Shown one piece after another: positions 24,601 through 34,300 of a DNA stretch of 64,000 nt; position 1 is the stretch's first letter, and each line of letters opens with the position of its first letter. The translations under genes were made by a program, and so were the position numbers. Source of the stretch: Spisula solida (Eukaryota; Mollusca; Bivalvia; Venerida; Mactridae); NCBI GenBank assembly GCA_947247005.1, contig OX365950.1, forward strand, positions 7,080,720-7,144,719. Reading direction: 5' to 3'. The notes below the pieces were generated by a model. That model was not told the origin of the DNA and did no database searches. It saw only the letters and a program-made list of their open reading frames with translations.

Positions 24601-26194
24601 TTTAGGTGATGACAATGATCAACAGAGACACTACTTGCCAGAAAATAAATCTGTTTGTGTTGAAAAAAAACAACACTCTGTTCCATATACTGTTGATCAG
24701 ATGCTGGAGAAAAAAAATCAACGAGGTAAACCAACGCCTGCTCAGTTGTACTTCCGCCAGTTACTTAGAGATGCAGCTGTCTCATCAAAAATATGGAAAC
24801 GTGCACCTAATTTAGTGGATATTTCCGAAAATAAAAGAACTGCCTTCTTCACAGCATTTGAAGTTGCGCCAGGACTTCTTCAACAGAAGAAGGAACTCTG
24901 GACAAGGTTGGGAGAAAGTTTGCAAAACCGCCGTTAATATTTACTTGACAAAGGTAAAAAGGGAAAACGATCAGAATCATCACATGAAACTTCCACGTCT
25001 AATGTAAATCTAAATGAGCAGCTGAAGGTGGGCGCTCATGTAGTGATTTTATCCAAAAATAAAACACCTATAGGCGATGGCGTCCTGATTATGTACGGTT
25101 TGATGTATTCAGAAGTGGTCGTGAAAACAATTTATGATATTTGTAACAGCTTAAATGATACAGATATTGAACTGCCAAGTCCTGTGGATGACCATACCAC
25201 ACTAAATGCAAGACTAGTAAAACGTGTTATTACGTGGAGAAGTGTAAGATTGTGTAATAAGACCTTGTCATCTGGTGCATCGGTTAAAAAATCAAAAATC
25301 ATTTCTCGGTTATCGGATCTAGATGTGGATTCTAGTGCACCGGTTAAAAAATCCAAAATCAGTTCTCGGTCATCGGATCTAGATGTGGATTCTAGTGCAT
25401 CGGTTAAAAAATCCAAAATCAGTTCTCGGTCATTAGATCTAGATGTGGATTCTAGTACATCGGTTAAAAAATCCAAAATCAGTTCTCGGTCATTAGATCT
25501 AGATGTGGATTCTAGTACATCGGTTAAAAAATCCAAAATCAGTTCTCGGTCATTAGATCTAGATGTGGATTCTAGTGCATCGGTTAAAAAATCCAAAATC
25601 AGTTCTCGGTCATTAGATCTAGATGTGGATTCTAGTGTATCGGTTAAAAAATCCAAAATCAGTTCACGGTCATTAGATCTAGATGTGGATTCTAGTGCAT
25701 CTGATCTAGATGTGGATTCTAGTGCTTCACTCACTAGCATTGAATCATTAAGTGAAGACGGTTATAAGGATGTGTCATGTTTTTCAAATGAATGTCAGTC
25801 AGTAGAAGATTCAGATTCGGATACAAATTCAGTCAGTCTTCTGGCAGATCTGAATTCAGAACTTGAAGACATAGGAATTTATGAATGGGCCAAGGGAGAT
25901 GTCTTTTTAGGTGTTCTTGATGGACAGTCTATCGTTAACTGCCAAAAGCCGGTGGCTAGAATTATTGTGAAGCCTAAACTTGAAATGAAGATATACTTGC
26001 AGGATTGTAAAACAGACAAAGGCATAGTTACATTGAACCTTTCAGATGTGCAGAAAGATCCAGATGCAAACTATTGTGTCATGAAAGTGAAGTTACCTTT
26101 CGATAAAGCCAGGGATATGATAAAAATAAACAATGTTCCACTCTTTGTTAACAAACTGAAGAGCAAGTTTGAGCAGTATGCATTTAAAAGTTAG
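21561..26194 (+). CDS. CACTA accessory protein gene (SAM-like, TNPA-like), one internal stop
   Basis: Joining 21561-21627 to 24414-26194 gives 616 codons including the final stop. Residues about 10-65 (LTEEGRQSFIDNGINMEMLQ, then SEEDVKDVFQ and DRFKARKF) resemble a SAM domain that would mediate oligomerisation. A segment from about residue 225 (LKVGAHVVILS, GDGVLIMYG, VVVKTIYDI, later VKRVITW) resembles the VG-x-V-x-L...VAW domain in accessory proteins of plant CACTA elements; this is from memory of the family and tentative. Seven 20-residue repeats with basic KKSK and acidic DLDVD halves follow, then an acidic stretch and a unique C-terminal domain. TAA at codon 197 breaks an otherwise open frame. 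The likely role is binding the subterminal repeats. An AATAAA lies at 26214. Confidence 0.78.
22083..22316. mobile_element. MITE with TTAGGCCAAAACAAA ends, in the accessory-gene intron
   Basis: The left end (GTTAGGCCAAAACAAATTAA at 22084) and the inverted right end (GTTAGGCCAAAACAAAATGA) form inverted repeats of about 35 bp that also share TGTGGTTCT and GTAAC. The interior is AT-rich with no ORF. The superfamily is not assigned. Confidence 0.75.
22687..23174. mobile_element. Tc1/mariner-like MITE with CCGTATAGCGGGTTA ends
   Basis: TACCGTATAGCGGGTTA at the left is exactly inverted at 23158-23174. If the outer TA pair is the target duplication, this fits the Tc1/mariner superfamily. The interior repeats CTGCGATTTGGG/CTGCAGAAAT motifs near both ends. 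It lies in the intron of the accessory gene. Confidence 0.82.
23366..23735. repeat. Dispersed-repeat fragment (CCGACCGACCAACCGACT region)
   Basis: A degenerate internal duplication is visible: GAATTTTGACGAAACTTTCACAGAAGTACTGTTATCA and its relative near 23600. The CCGTCC/CCGACC start resembles other short repeat families in this window. The ends are unclear. It is part of the accessory-gene intron. Confidence 0.45.
23823..24254. mobile_element. hAT-type MITE with perfect 8-bp target duplication
   Basis: The ends are TAGTGCTGAAACGATTAACC and, inverted, TAGTGCTGAAACGGTTAGCC. The flanking octamer GATTATAC occurs at both 23815-23822 and 24255-24262, the 8-bp duplication typical of hAT elements. 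The interior is rich in ACCGGTTA/TAACCGGT motifs and non-coding. It inserted about 160 bp upstream of the exon 2 acceptor. Confidence 0.92.
24414..26194 (+). CDS. Accessory gene exon 2
   Basis: The acceptor is GTCTTATTTTCAG at 24401-24413. The frame runs from 24414 to TAA at 26192, with one interruption (TAA at 24935). The apparent GTG start at 25028 is not needed, because the frame is open directly after the premature stop. Confidence 0.8.
24935..24937 (+). other. Premature TAA in the accessory gene
   Basis: It follows LGESLQNRR and precedes YLLDKGKKGKRSESS in the same frame. The downstream frame stays open for over 400 codons. No plausible intron removes it, because suitable donor and acceptor sites do not flank it. 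CAA to TAA is one simple explanation. Confidence 0.8.
25273..25740 (+). repeat. Coding 60-bp tandem repeat (seven 20-residue units)
   Basis: The unit encodes SASVKKSKISSRSLDLDVDS. Seven full copies are followed by a shortened copy. They are nearly identical in DNA, differing at only a few sites per unit, so expansion is recent. Because 60 is a multiple of three, the antisense strand is open as well (25132-25740); that ORF is a shadow. The KKSK core is a plausible nuclear-localisation or DNA-contact patch, and LDLDVDSS resembles a SUMO-interacting motif (inference). Confidence 0.92.
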
Positions 26195-26864
26195 GCTTGT
26201 CAATTTAAATTTTAATAAAACAACTATATATGATACAAGTATAGACCTAGCTCTGTGAAAGTCGCAACATTTGGACATTGTAAATGACATCAAGAAATGA
26301 TAATAAATACAGTTCAAAATGTCTTTATAATTAGAATATCAACATTAAGTTGCATATGAATGTAGAGTTTTACATGCTACATGCACTATTTATTCTCTTT
26401 TCTTGACCTCGTTTACAACGTAAAAAAATCCCAATTTTCACAGAACACAGTCTACATGTATGATCTATTAGTATTAGGCAATTGACATTTTAAAATTTAG
26501 CGAACCTGATCCAAGACATGATGTATAGATAATCGCAAGTCGTGTATTTTTTCCTGTGCCCATTTTACCGGAGATTTGGCACTTTATTAATTTTCAGTAT
26601 AGTGCATTGATATGCAACTTCGTATGTGAAACTTTTTCACTCTCAATCTCATTAAAATCAGAACACAATTGACACTCCTATACTGTATGCTGATCATGGA
26701 TCTGAATTGCTAAAATTCACAACATTATTACTCATTCCATAATGAATGGAATAATAAATAATTCAGCACAAATATTTACCATCAATCTGAAAATATTATA
26801 TTTAGTGCATCATTCAAATGTTAATGTCATTCTTGTATGTAAAAAGACACATTTTTAAAAACTT
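26195..26864 (+). other. 3' flank of the accessory gene
   Basis: No gene is seen. AATAAA signals lie at 26214-26219 and about 26303, close enough to the stop codon (26194) to serve as polyadenylation signals. Confidence 0.55.
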
Positions 26865-28043
26865 GTTATACCCCCAGGTACAAAGTATATGGGGGCTATA
26901 TTGGAGTCATGCTTGAGGTTGGTTGGTTGGTTGGTCTGTTGGTCCGTGTAAATTTTGTCCGCGCCATGTCTCTGTAACCATTTGTCATATTTCAATGAAA
27001 CTTTGCTTGACTCATCAGTACCAAGCCTAGTTGTGCATATCCTTGGATCGGTTGGATCAATTTGCAGGGAGTTATTGCCCTTGATTTTTTTTTCTGTTAC
27101 CATTCGTCAAATTTGAACCAAACTTCACAACATACCAGTGGCATGTTATGCTTTGATCAATTCTTACTGGGTTATTGCCCTTTGCACTTTTTATGCCCCC
27201 GTATCGATAGATCGGGAGGCATATAGTGATTCACCTGTTTGTCCGTCCGTCCATCCCTGGTTAACCCAAATTGACCGTTTTGTCTTATATCAATATGGCT
27301 TGCTACAAAGCTTTCATACTTGCATGGATGTTGTATTGGAACACTCTCCACACACCCATATCACCCAACCCCATTTTGACCTTCACCTTGACCTAATTTT
27401 GGTCTTGGACTTATTGAAGGGCCAAATTCTTGGTTAACCCAAATTGACCGTTTCGTCTTATATCATTCAATATGGCTTGCTACAAACCTTTATACTTGCA
27501 TGGATGTTGTACTGGAACACTCTCCATGCACCCATATCACCCGACCCCATTTTGACCTTCACCTTGACCTAATTTTGGATTTGACTTATTGAAGGGCCAA
27601 ATTCTTGGTTAACCCAAATTGACCGTTTCGTCTTATATCAATTGCTACAAAGCTTTCATACTTGCATGGATGTTGTACTGGAACACTCTCCACACACCCA
27701 TATCACCCGACCCCGTTTTGACCTTCACCTTGACCTAATTTTGGACTTAAGACTTATTGAAGGGCCAAATTCTTGGTTAACCCAAATTGACCATACACCC
27801 CTTACATTGTCAAAGCCATGTCACACTATCCAATGTTTCAACAGAATTATGGCCCCTGATTGACTTAGCTTTTTTATGGACAAGGCTTCCACGGGGGCAT
27901 AAGCGTTTATTGAATGCAGTCTTGTTTTGTCCATACTATTAATTTTGCTGTAACTAACAAAGTTTCATAAGGCACAAGTTAACATACCGTAACTGTCAAG
28001 CAATATATCTGGGGGTATTCATCATCTTCAGTGATAGCTCTTG
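26865..28043 (-). mobile_element. Second AGCTATCAC...ATACCCCC element, split by an insertion
   Basis: The ends TTATACCCCCAGGTACAAAG (left) and GGGGGTATTCATCATCTTCA plus GTGATAGCTCTTG (right) match, in inverted order, those of 18546-19212. The body is interrupted at about 27191-27926 by the GGGGCATAA-end element, after which TTTTGCTGTAACTAACAAAG resumes. Confidence 0.72.
27191..27926 (-). mobile_element. GGGGCATAA-end element (long copy), nested
   Basis: It begins TATGCCCCCGTATCGATAGA and ends ATAAGCGTTTATTGAATGCA then GTCTTG, an inverted long relative of 9081-9370. A 173-bp internal unit (TTAACCCAAATTGACCGTTT start at 27261, 27434, 27609, partial at 27777) is repeated three times here but present once in the short copy. 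ORFs at 27138-27437 and 27642-27863 come from this repeat. Confidence 0.8.
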
Positions 28044-28316
28044 TTTATTTTAAGTAGTGCTGTGAAAATAATTTGTGCAACATATGGCCAGTCATAATTT
28101 TGTTATTATATAAGGTCATTTTGTGGTCAAAGGTCAGTTTTCATTTCCTAAATATGTATCATTTTGTAACGGATGCACTTTTTATGTGAAAGCTTGTGGT
28201 TTAGGTCAGGTATTTTAAACTCACATCTTGAAACTGCTTTTGATTTCCGTCATTTCAAGGTCACTGAACATAAAAAAGAACAGTCAAAGTGCTCTTTCCC
28301 ACTTTCCTAGTACATT

Positions 28317-28680
28317 TTTATCAACCCAAGGGACGTATACTATTATGTTATGGTGCTTTCGTCCGTTCGTGCTTACGAGATGGTATTTAAGTGACTAGCC
28401 ACTTGCCATACAGACTCTTAACGGTCTAGGGTTAGGCACTTAATAGTGGACAATAAAGTACAAAATTGTCTTTTACATGGCTATAAATTAACATTGTTTA
28501 GCCACTTAAATATCGTACCGTAGAACAAGACGTCTTCAAGGATTAATGGATTTAATCTATTTTTGGTACATAAAATACAGGTCAAATTCCATTTTGGTTA
28601 CAATCTGCATTCAAGACTACGGCAAATGTTCTTCGGGCGTATAATGCCCGGCCCAGTGGTGCTCTTGTTTCTGTATACTA
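28317..28680. repeat. Probable dispersed repeat
   Basis: It starts CAACCCAAGGGACGTATACT and shows TTCGTCCGTTCG, then TTCTTCGGGCGTATAATGCC near the right end, a composition unlike the AT-rich background. Inverted ends (GTATAC versus GGCGTATAATGCC) are suggestive only. Confidence 0.4.
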
Positions 28681-28741
28681 TATAGTCCCTATTCGGTTGG
28701 GGTATATCAATTCCCTGAATTCCTTGTTAGTTATATCTGTT

Positions 28742-28910
28742 TAGGGTTTTTCCAGAACAAAAATGAATGAGAGGCCACTCAAAAAAATGTGTGGGTGGTG
28801 GGTTCTAATCAATGTTTGGAGGGGGACGGCAAATTAATTACAGGTAACAGTATGAGCAGTATCCCTAAAAAATTGCAGGCCACACACTCATTTTTTCTGG
28901 AAAAGTCCTT
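28742..28910. mobile_element. Short MITE, copy 1
   Basis: TTTTTCCAGAACAAAAATGA with GAGAGGCC at the left is inverted at the right as GGCCACACACTCATTTTTTC and TGGAAAAG. The interior (GTGGGTGGTGGGTTCTAATC, GGGGGACGGCAAATTAATTA, CAGGTAA) matches copy 2. Confidence 0.6.
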
Positions 28911-29054
28911 AAAATGTTCCATGTGTTTTAGCAAATTTGTTTGTGTTGAAGATCTTAAGTTTTTGTTTACGAAACATTAAAAATATTAATGTATAAGAAA
29001 GAGCATTATTATATTCCTGTTTAATATTAAAATTTTGTTCATATTGAATTTTAG

Positions 29055-29250
29055 CTAACTTGATACAATCTCGGGGGTGGACTGCACTCTTGAAAAACTT
29101 GTGGGTCAGATGTGGGTGGCGGGTACTATTAAATATTTTGGGGGATAGGGCAAATTAATTACCGGTAAAATTATGTGGGTGCTATCCCTTAAAAAAGTGC
29201 AGTCCAATCCCCTCACTCATTTTTTTTTAGGAAAATTGTTTCATGAATGT
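29055..29250. mobile_element. Short MITE, copy 2
   Basis: GGTGGACTGCACTCTTGAAA at the left is inverted as AAAAAAGTGCAGTCC at the right. The interior aligns with copy 1 about 310 bp away, including TAGGGCAAATTAATTACCGG. The stretch just upstream of each copy also matches, so the pair may be a local tandem duplication. Confidence 0.6.
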
Positions 29251-29263
29251 TCATGTTTTTTTT

Positions 29264-30015
29264 AGCTCACCTGTCACACAAGATGAGCTTTTGGGAGCAC
29301 TCTTCGTCCGTCGTCCGTCCACAATTTGCTTGCGTATATACTAGAGGTCACAGTTTTGGCCTAATCATTATTAAACTTGGCCACAATGATCAATTCTACA
29401 AAATCTAGGCCAAGTTCGATATTGGGTCGTATGGGGTCAAAAAATAGGTCACTAGGTCAAATCTTAGACAAACCTTGTGTAGACAACAGAGGTCACAATT
29501 TTGGCTTAATCTTCATGAAACTTGGTCACAATGATGATCTCAACAAAATCTAGGTCAAGTTCGATATTGGGTCATATGGGGTCAAAAACTAGGTCAAACC
29601 GTAGATAAACATTGTGTAGACAATAGAAGTCACAGTTTCAGCTTAATCTTTATGAAACATGGTCACAATGATCTCAACAGAATCTGGGTCAAGTTCGATA
29701 TTGGGTCAAAAACTAGGTCACTAGGTCAAACCATAGATAAACATTGTGTAGACACTACAGGTCACAATTTTGGCCTAATCTTTATGGAAGATGGTCACAA
29801 TGATCATCTCTAATAAATCCAGGTCAAGTTCGATATTGCTGGATATCACTGGATCTTCGTGAAAGTTGGTCAGAATGTTTGTTTACATGTAATCAAAGTT
29901 GAGTTTGAAAATGGATCAACTGGTATCAATAACTAGGTCACTAGGTCAAATCTTGGCCTGTACTACTACGACTGGTGAGCGACCTAAACCTAGGGCCCAA
30001 AGGGCCCTCTTGTCT
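29264..30015 (+). mobile_element. AGCTCACCTG...AGGGCCCTCTTGTCT dispersed element
   Basis: It starts TTTAGCTCACCTGTCACACA and ends CTAGGGCCCAAAGGGCCCTC. About four copies of a 130-145-bp unit (starts near 29347, 29491, 29629, 29760) carry GGTCACAATTTTGGC, CTAGGTCAAGTTCGATATTG and AACTAGGTCACTAGGTCAAA. Non-coding. Confidence 0.7.
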
Positions 30016-30039
30016 AGTAAATTTATTAGTGTTAAGAGT

Positions 30040-30740
30040 TTTTAGCTCGACTGTTCAAAAAATAAAGGGAGCTATATATTGCACTCACCCTGGTTTATCG
30101 TAGTAGCCGTTGGCGTTAGTTAACCTTATTTGGTAAGCAATAGCTAGTACCTCCGACAGCTCTTGTTCTAATTTGTTTATGAAACATTAAAGATATTATT
30201 GTATAAGAGCATTATTCTATTTTTAATCATTTGTATACATTGAATTTTAGCTAACCTGATCCAAGCGGTCTCGGAAAATTGCTTGATTTGGCAAGATTTT
30301 CAGCTAGATAATTGATATTTTCTTTGTGTTACTGGGCTAAATCTTGAATTTGGACTAAGTAATCATATATGGTGTTCCTTTTTTACAAAAAAAATGCATG
30401 CAATTGATAAAGCAGAGTGAAGTTTGCAACACGATACCTGTCCAATCGAGCAATATTCTGATGCTGCCAAAGGCTCTGTGTGAGCTTTTAGCTGGATTAT
30501 TAAAATCCAGATTTATGGTTTGGCGATTTCCATCTGTCCGTCTGTCAGTCTGTCTCTCAACACGTTGAAAAATTGGTTAAAGTTTTTTTCGAACTGCTGT
30601 AACTCTTGACTGAATGGTCACAACTTTATGAAACTTTAAATTATCACCATCCCATCCAATTTTGACCTTAACCTTATTTATGGTCATGGTCACCATTATG
30701 CACTCCGCCTAAATGGATTGTGCAGATCAAAGACTATATG
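30040..30740. repeat. Fragments of further short repeats
   Basis: TTTAGCTCGACTGTTC at 30049 with a matching GACAGCTCTTGTTC end near 30160 looks like one small element. AGCTGGATTATTAAAATCCA at about 30489 is a palindrome heading another fragment with CCGTCTGTCAGTCTGTC. No ORF is present. Confidence 0.4.
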
Positions 30741-30744
30741 CAAG

Positions 30745-31294
30745 GTCAGTAGCTTTAATGGCCCTTAATAAAGGGCTTTGGCAAAAAACTTTAATGGCCC
30801 TTAATAGATGGCTTTGGGGAACTGGATAACTTTCATGGCCCTTAAATAAACTGATACTAAAATTTAATGACCCTTAATAAACCATTAATAAAATATCATG
30901 GCCATTAATAAAATATCATGGCCATTAATAAAATATCATGGCCATTACCTTTTAACGATTTAATGGGGTTTTCAGGCGATTTTTTTAATGGCATTTTAAG
31001 GACCCATTAAATCAATGCCATTAATTATTTTTCATGGGTCTTTGCCAGTATGGGTAAAAATTTAATGGCATATTTTTAATCTGATTTTAATGACCATTAA
31101 AACTAAATTTTTAACAGCCATTGGTAACTAATTATAACAAGCTTTTAATGGACTTGTTTAAGAGGATTTTAACTATACCATTAAAAATGGGGCCATTAAA
31201 TCGTTAAAAGGTAATGGGGTTTTTTAATGGTGTTCCCATGAAAATGCCATTAGAATCCTTTGAAAATTTTAATGCTATTTTCATGACTGCTTTA
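30745..31294. repeat. Right subterminal repeat zone
   Basis: About fifteen TTAATGG/CCATTAA motifs plus several TTCATGG motifs occur in both orientations. A 20-bp unit, AAAATATCATGGCCATTAAT, is repeated three times at about 30891-30950. A perfect 25-bp inverted repeat (30942-30966 and 31193-31217, starting CCATTACCTTTTAACGATTT) frames the middle of the zone. Motif content matches the left zone. Confidence 0.8.
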
Positions 31295-31316
31295 ATGGCT
31301 TGTGCATGCAGTAGTG
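31295..31316 (-). repeat. Right terminal inverted repeat of the CACTA element
   Basis: The end reads ATGGCTTGTGCATGCAGTAG then TG, the exact inverse of 14421-14442. Confidence 0.92.
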
Positions 31317-31319
31317 AGA
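31317..31319. repeat. Right target-site duplication (AGA)
   Basis: Matches 14418-14420. Confidence 0.85.
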
Positions 31320-34300
31320 CAATGTATTATCCTGCCCAGCCGCCACCAGGGTGACTTTTTTTGCTGAATAATTCACACATCAAGAACAGACATCTATATT
31401 ATATCAATAGATAAGTTCAGGATATTATTTTATATGACATTGTGTTTCTCTAGTGTTGCGAATTGTCTCTTGACCAGTGTGACAGACTTTTTGCTACATC
31501 AATACATTACTGTATCATACTACATACAACCCAGAGGATCATGCTCTATTTAACCAAACATTGTCATAACTCTGAACCTTTTGCCAACAAAATAATTACC
31601 TTATTTGTTAGAAAACAATACTTTAAGTTGACACAATTTATAGTATTTAATATCATTTTAGGCTAACTGAAATAGTGCATTAAAGGTCAACAACAAATGA
31701 GGTCAACAAAAACACATAATTCAATCACTTTCGATACCTCATTCCTTTCTAAGTGGTATCCCCTGCACCAACTTCTATAAATCAGGAACAAAACCAGAGA
31801 CATGTCAGAGCATTTCATGAATTCAAGGAGCACAGACTGATCCCTTTCAGTACATAATATAAATCAGTGCCTGAGTCACAGTCCAAATATGTTGGAATCT
31901 GGGCATTTAGCACTCAGACCAGTCACTAAGATGGTCAATATTATTGGTCTTTTAAGAAATACAATGTACCAATATCTCTTATTTAAAGCTGTACTATTGT
32001 TCTGCTGAACCAAGGAAACAATTTGGCATTCATGATGCACGGTGTTCAATCAATCTGATCATATTTGTCACGAACACGACATCTTGGTGAAACGACAATA
32101 ACAAACCGACAAGGAAGGCAGCAGTCAACAGAGACGTCTGAGCAGGAATTTTAGGCACAAAAACAAACACACAAAAAGGAGAAATGAAAAATTACAATAA
32201 CAAAGGACAAACATTAAAATGCATGAACATGAAAAAAAACACCAACACAACATCACACTCCAACAGCCTGCCGCCTCAGTCAATCAAATATAACCAGAGT
32301 AAGAAGACTTTCAAATCACCACCAATCACAAAGTGACATGATCCGTGATGTCCATCAGCAACACCAGAGTATAACAACATACTATGACAGAACCATCACC
32401 ATTATGACACCATCATTCAAGAACCCAGACATCATCAATCTCTATCATAGTATATATCATTGTAATACCTTATATAGACATAGCCATCACTTTGAGCAAT
32501 GAAAAATCCTCAGTGGTTTAGAGAAAACAACACAATATTTATATCATGAAAACCTTCACCATTAAAACAACACCATTCAAGCACATTGACAATCATAGTG
32601 CAATGACAAATTCTGTGTTTTTAAGAAAACCACACAATACAACACAAACCATCTACATTATGACAACATCATTAGAAAAATCAAGACTTCATTCTTCTCT
32701 ATATATTCATGGTACTCCAAACCTTGCCATCACTTTGAGCAATGAGAAATCTGGAGTTTTGGAGAAAACAACACTACTAGTATATAACATGGTGAATATT
32801 TGCCATTCTACTACATGATATGCAAGGGGACATCACATCACGTCAAAACACAATTAGCCGAGAGGAAAACATTTCGGTAAGTCACGCTCATTCAGATAAT
32901 TGTGTTGTTTGGTCACTTATTCTGTTGCTATGACAACCAGGAACGTTGTAAGAGTTTGGAAACATTGTTGCATGATGGTAGTTGTTAGTGCTATTGATGA
33001 AGCAGTTATTTGCAATTTGGAAGATAACCATTTTTAGTCATCTGTTAAATCTCATAGCTTGGCATTTCTTAATTTACAAAATTTATGTGGGTACCATTGG
33101 ATGTTCATGCTTGTTAATCCCATTTATGGTCAATCAATTTTCAACAATTAGTATGTATCCTCATATTAGTAAATACTTCAGCTACAAACATTAAAATGCC
33201 CAATTTCTGTAGTCAAACATTATAGGTACACTCCCGCTGTTTCCAAGGCATGACAAGAAGTCTTTAAAGATCATAAACAAAATCACTTGCTGCTAGAGAC
33301 TTCAGGCATTGAATACCAAAACTTTAACACTGTGGAGCAAAACCCCTCGCAAATTATTTCACAACTTAATTTTGCCTATAACTAAGCAGAGCGATGATTA
33401 TGATAAACGTCCATTTGTCAACGTATTTTCAAAAATGTAAAAAGTATGAAAATTAGAAATTTTTGCTCCTTGAATGAGAAATAATTATATCGTCAAAATT
33501 TCTTGAAGAATGTTACGGAACGCGTACATGGTTTCCGTGGTTATCTAAAAACAAAGAATGTGACAGAAAGATTAACTACATATGCAATACATAACAACTT
33601 CATTTCTGTTTTTAATTCTTCGAATATTATTAATACAAGATTCAAACTGGGGAAGTGTTGTTATGTTGTTTGGATGATTTTCCCAGAACGCAGAAATGCG
33701 TACAATTTACGTAGCAACACTACATTTATCATTAGCTTGTCACAATATACTGTCAGACATAAAATCACGGCATATTTGCAGATATATATGTAACATAGAT
33801 GTAAGTCCCTAGAATGTTATCATCTTTATTATTATAGCCTAATAATTAGCCCGCCTGACTGGCATACTTTGTAGAGCCTGACTAGACTGTCAACAAGAAG
33901 AACATTGCACGGGTTGGACTGCATGGTTATATTAGCTCTATAATTTCTTCCATGTCCAATAATCGTAGTTTAAGAACTACTTGATTCATAGTTGATTGTC
34001 AACAGTCTGCCATAGTTGATAGAATTATTGAAAAACTGCCATAAAAATAAAATTACACAAATACATTCTAATATAATTGATGTCCTTTACTGAAACCATC
34101 TGAATCAATTATAATGCAATACTTTGAACAAGTTATATAAACTACATGATGCAAGCATAATCTACATTATGCAGCCACCACCATCCCATATAGCATACAG
34201 ATTGCTTGCAGTGCTTTGATTTGTATTTATATTACTTTCAGTCACATATGATAAAATATAAAATTCATACACTTTAAATACTGGTGTATCTTACCTTTGA

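Larger units (their letters stand above)
14421..31316. mobile_element. Complete 16.9-kb CACTA (En/Spm) DNA transposon
   Basis: Five independent signs agree. First, the terminal inverted repeats begin CACTACTGCATGCACAAGCC and are identical over 22 bp at both ends. Second, a 3-bp AGA duplication flanks them. Third, subterminal zones of several hundred bases at both ends are crowded with TTAATGG/CCATTAA and TTCATGG/CCATGAA motifs. Fourth, a Tnp2-type transposase gene lies inside. Fifth, a second, divergent gene accompanies it, as in plant En/Spm relatives. The size is large because many other elements have inserted into the introns and the right third. Perfect long TIRs and a matching duplication suggest insertion without later end decay, although both genes now carry one nonsense codon. 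Mobility today would need a helper copy or stop suppression. Confidence 0.93.

Noticed and set aside
25132..25740. 202-codon antisense ORF
   Set aside because: It mirrors the 60-bp coding repeat of the accessory gene; the period is a multiple of three, so stops are avoided automatically.
27138..27863. Two ORFs of 73-99 codons
   Set aside because: They lie in the 173-bp repeats of the GGGGCATAA-end element.
14421..31316. LTR retrotransposon or viral insertion as explanation for the 16.9-kb unit
   Set aside because: Ends are inverted, not direct, repeats; there is no reverse transcriptase, integrase or capsid coding, while a Tnp2 transposase is present.
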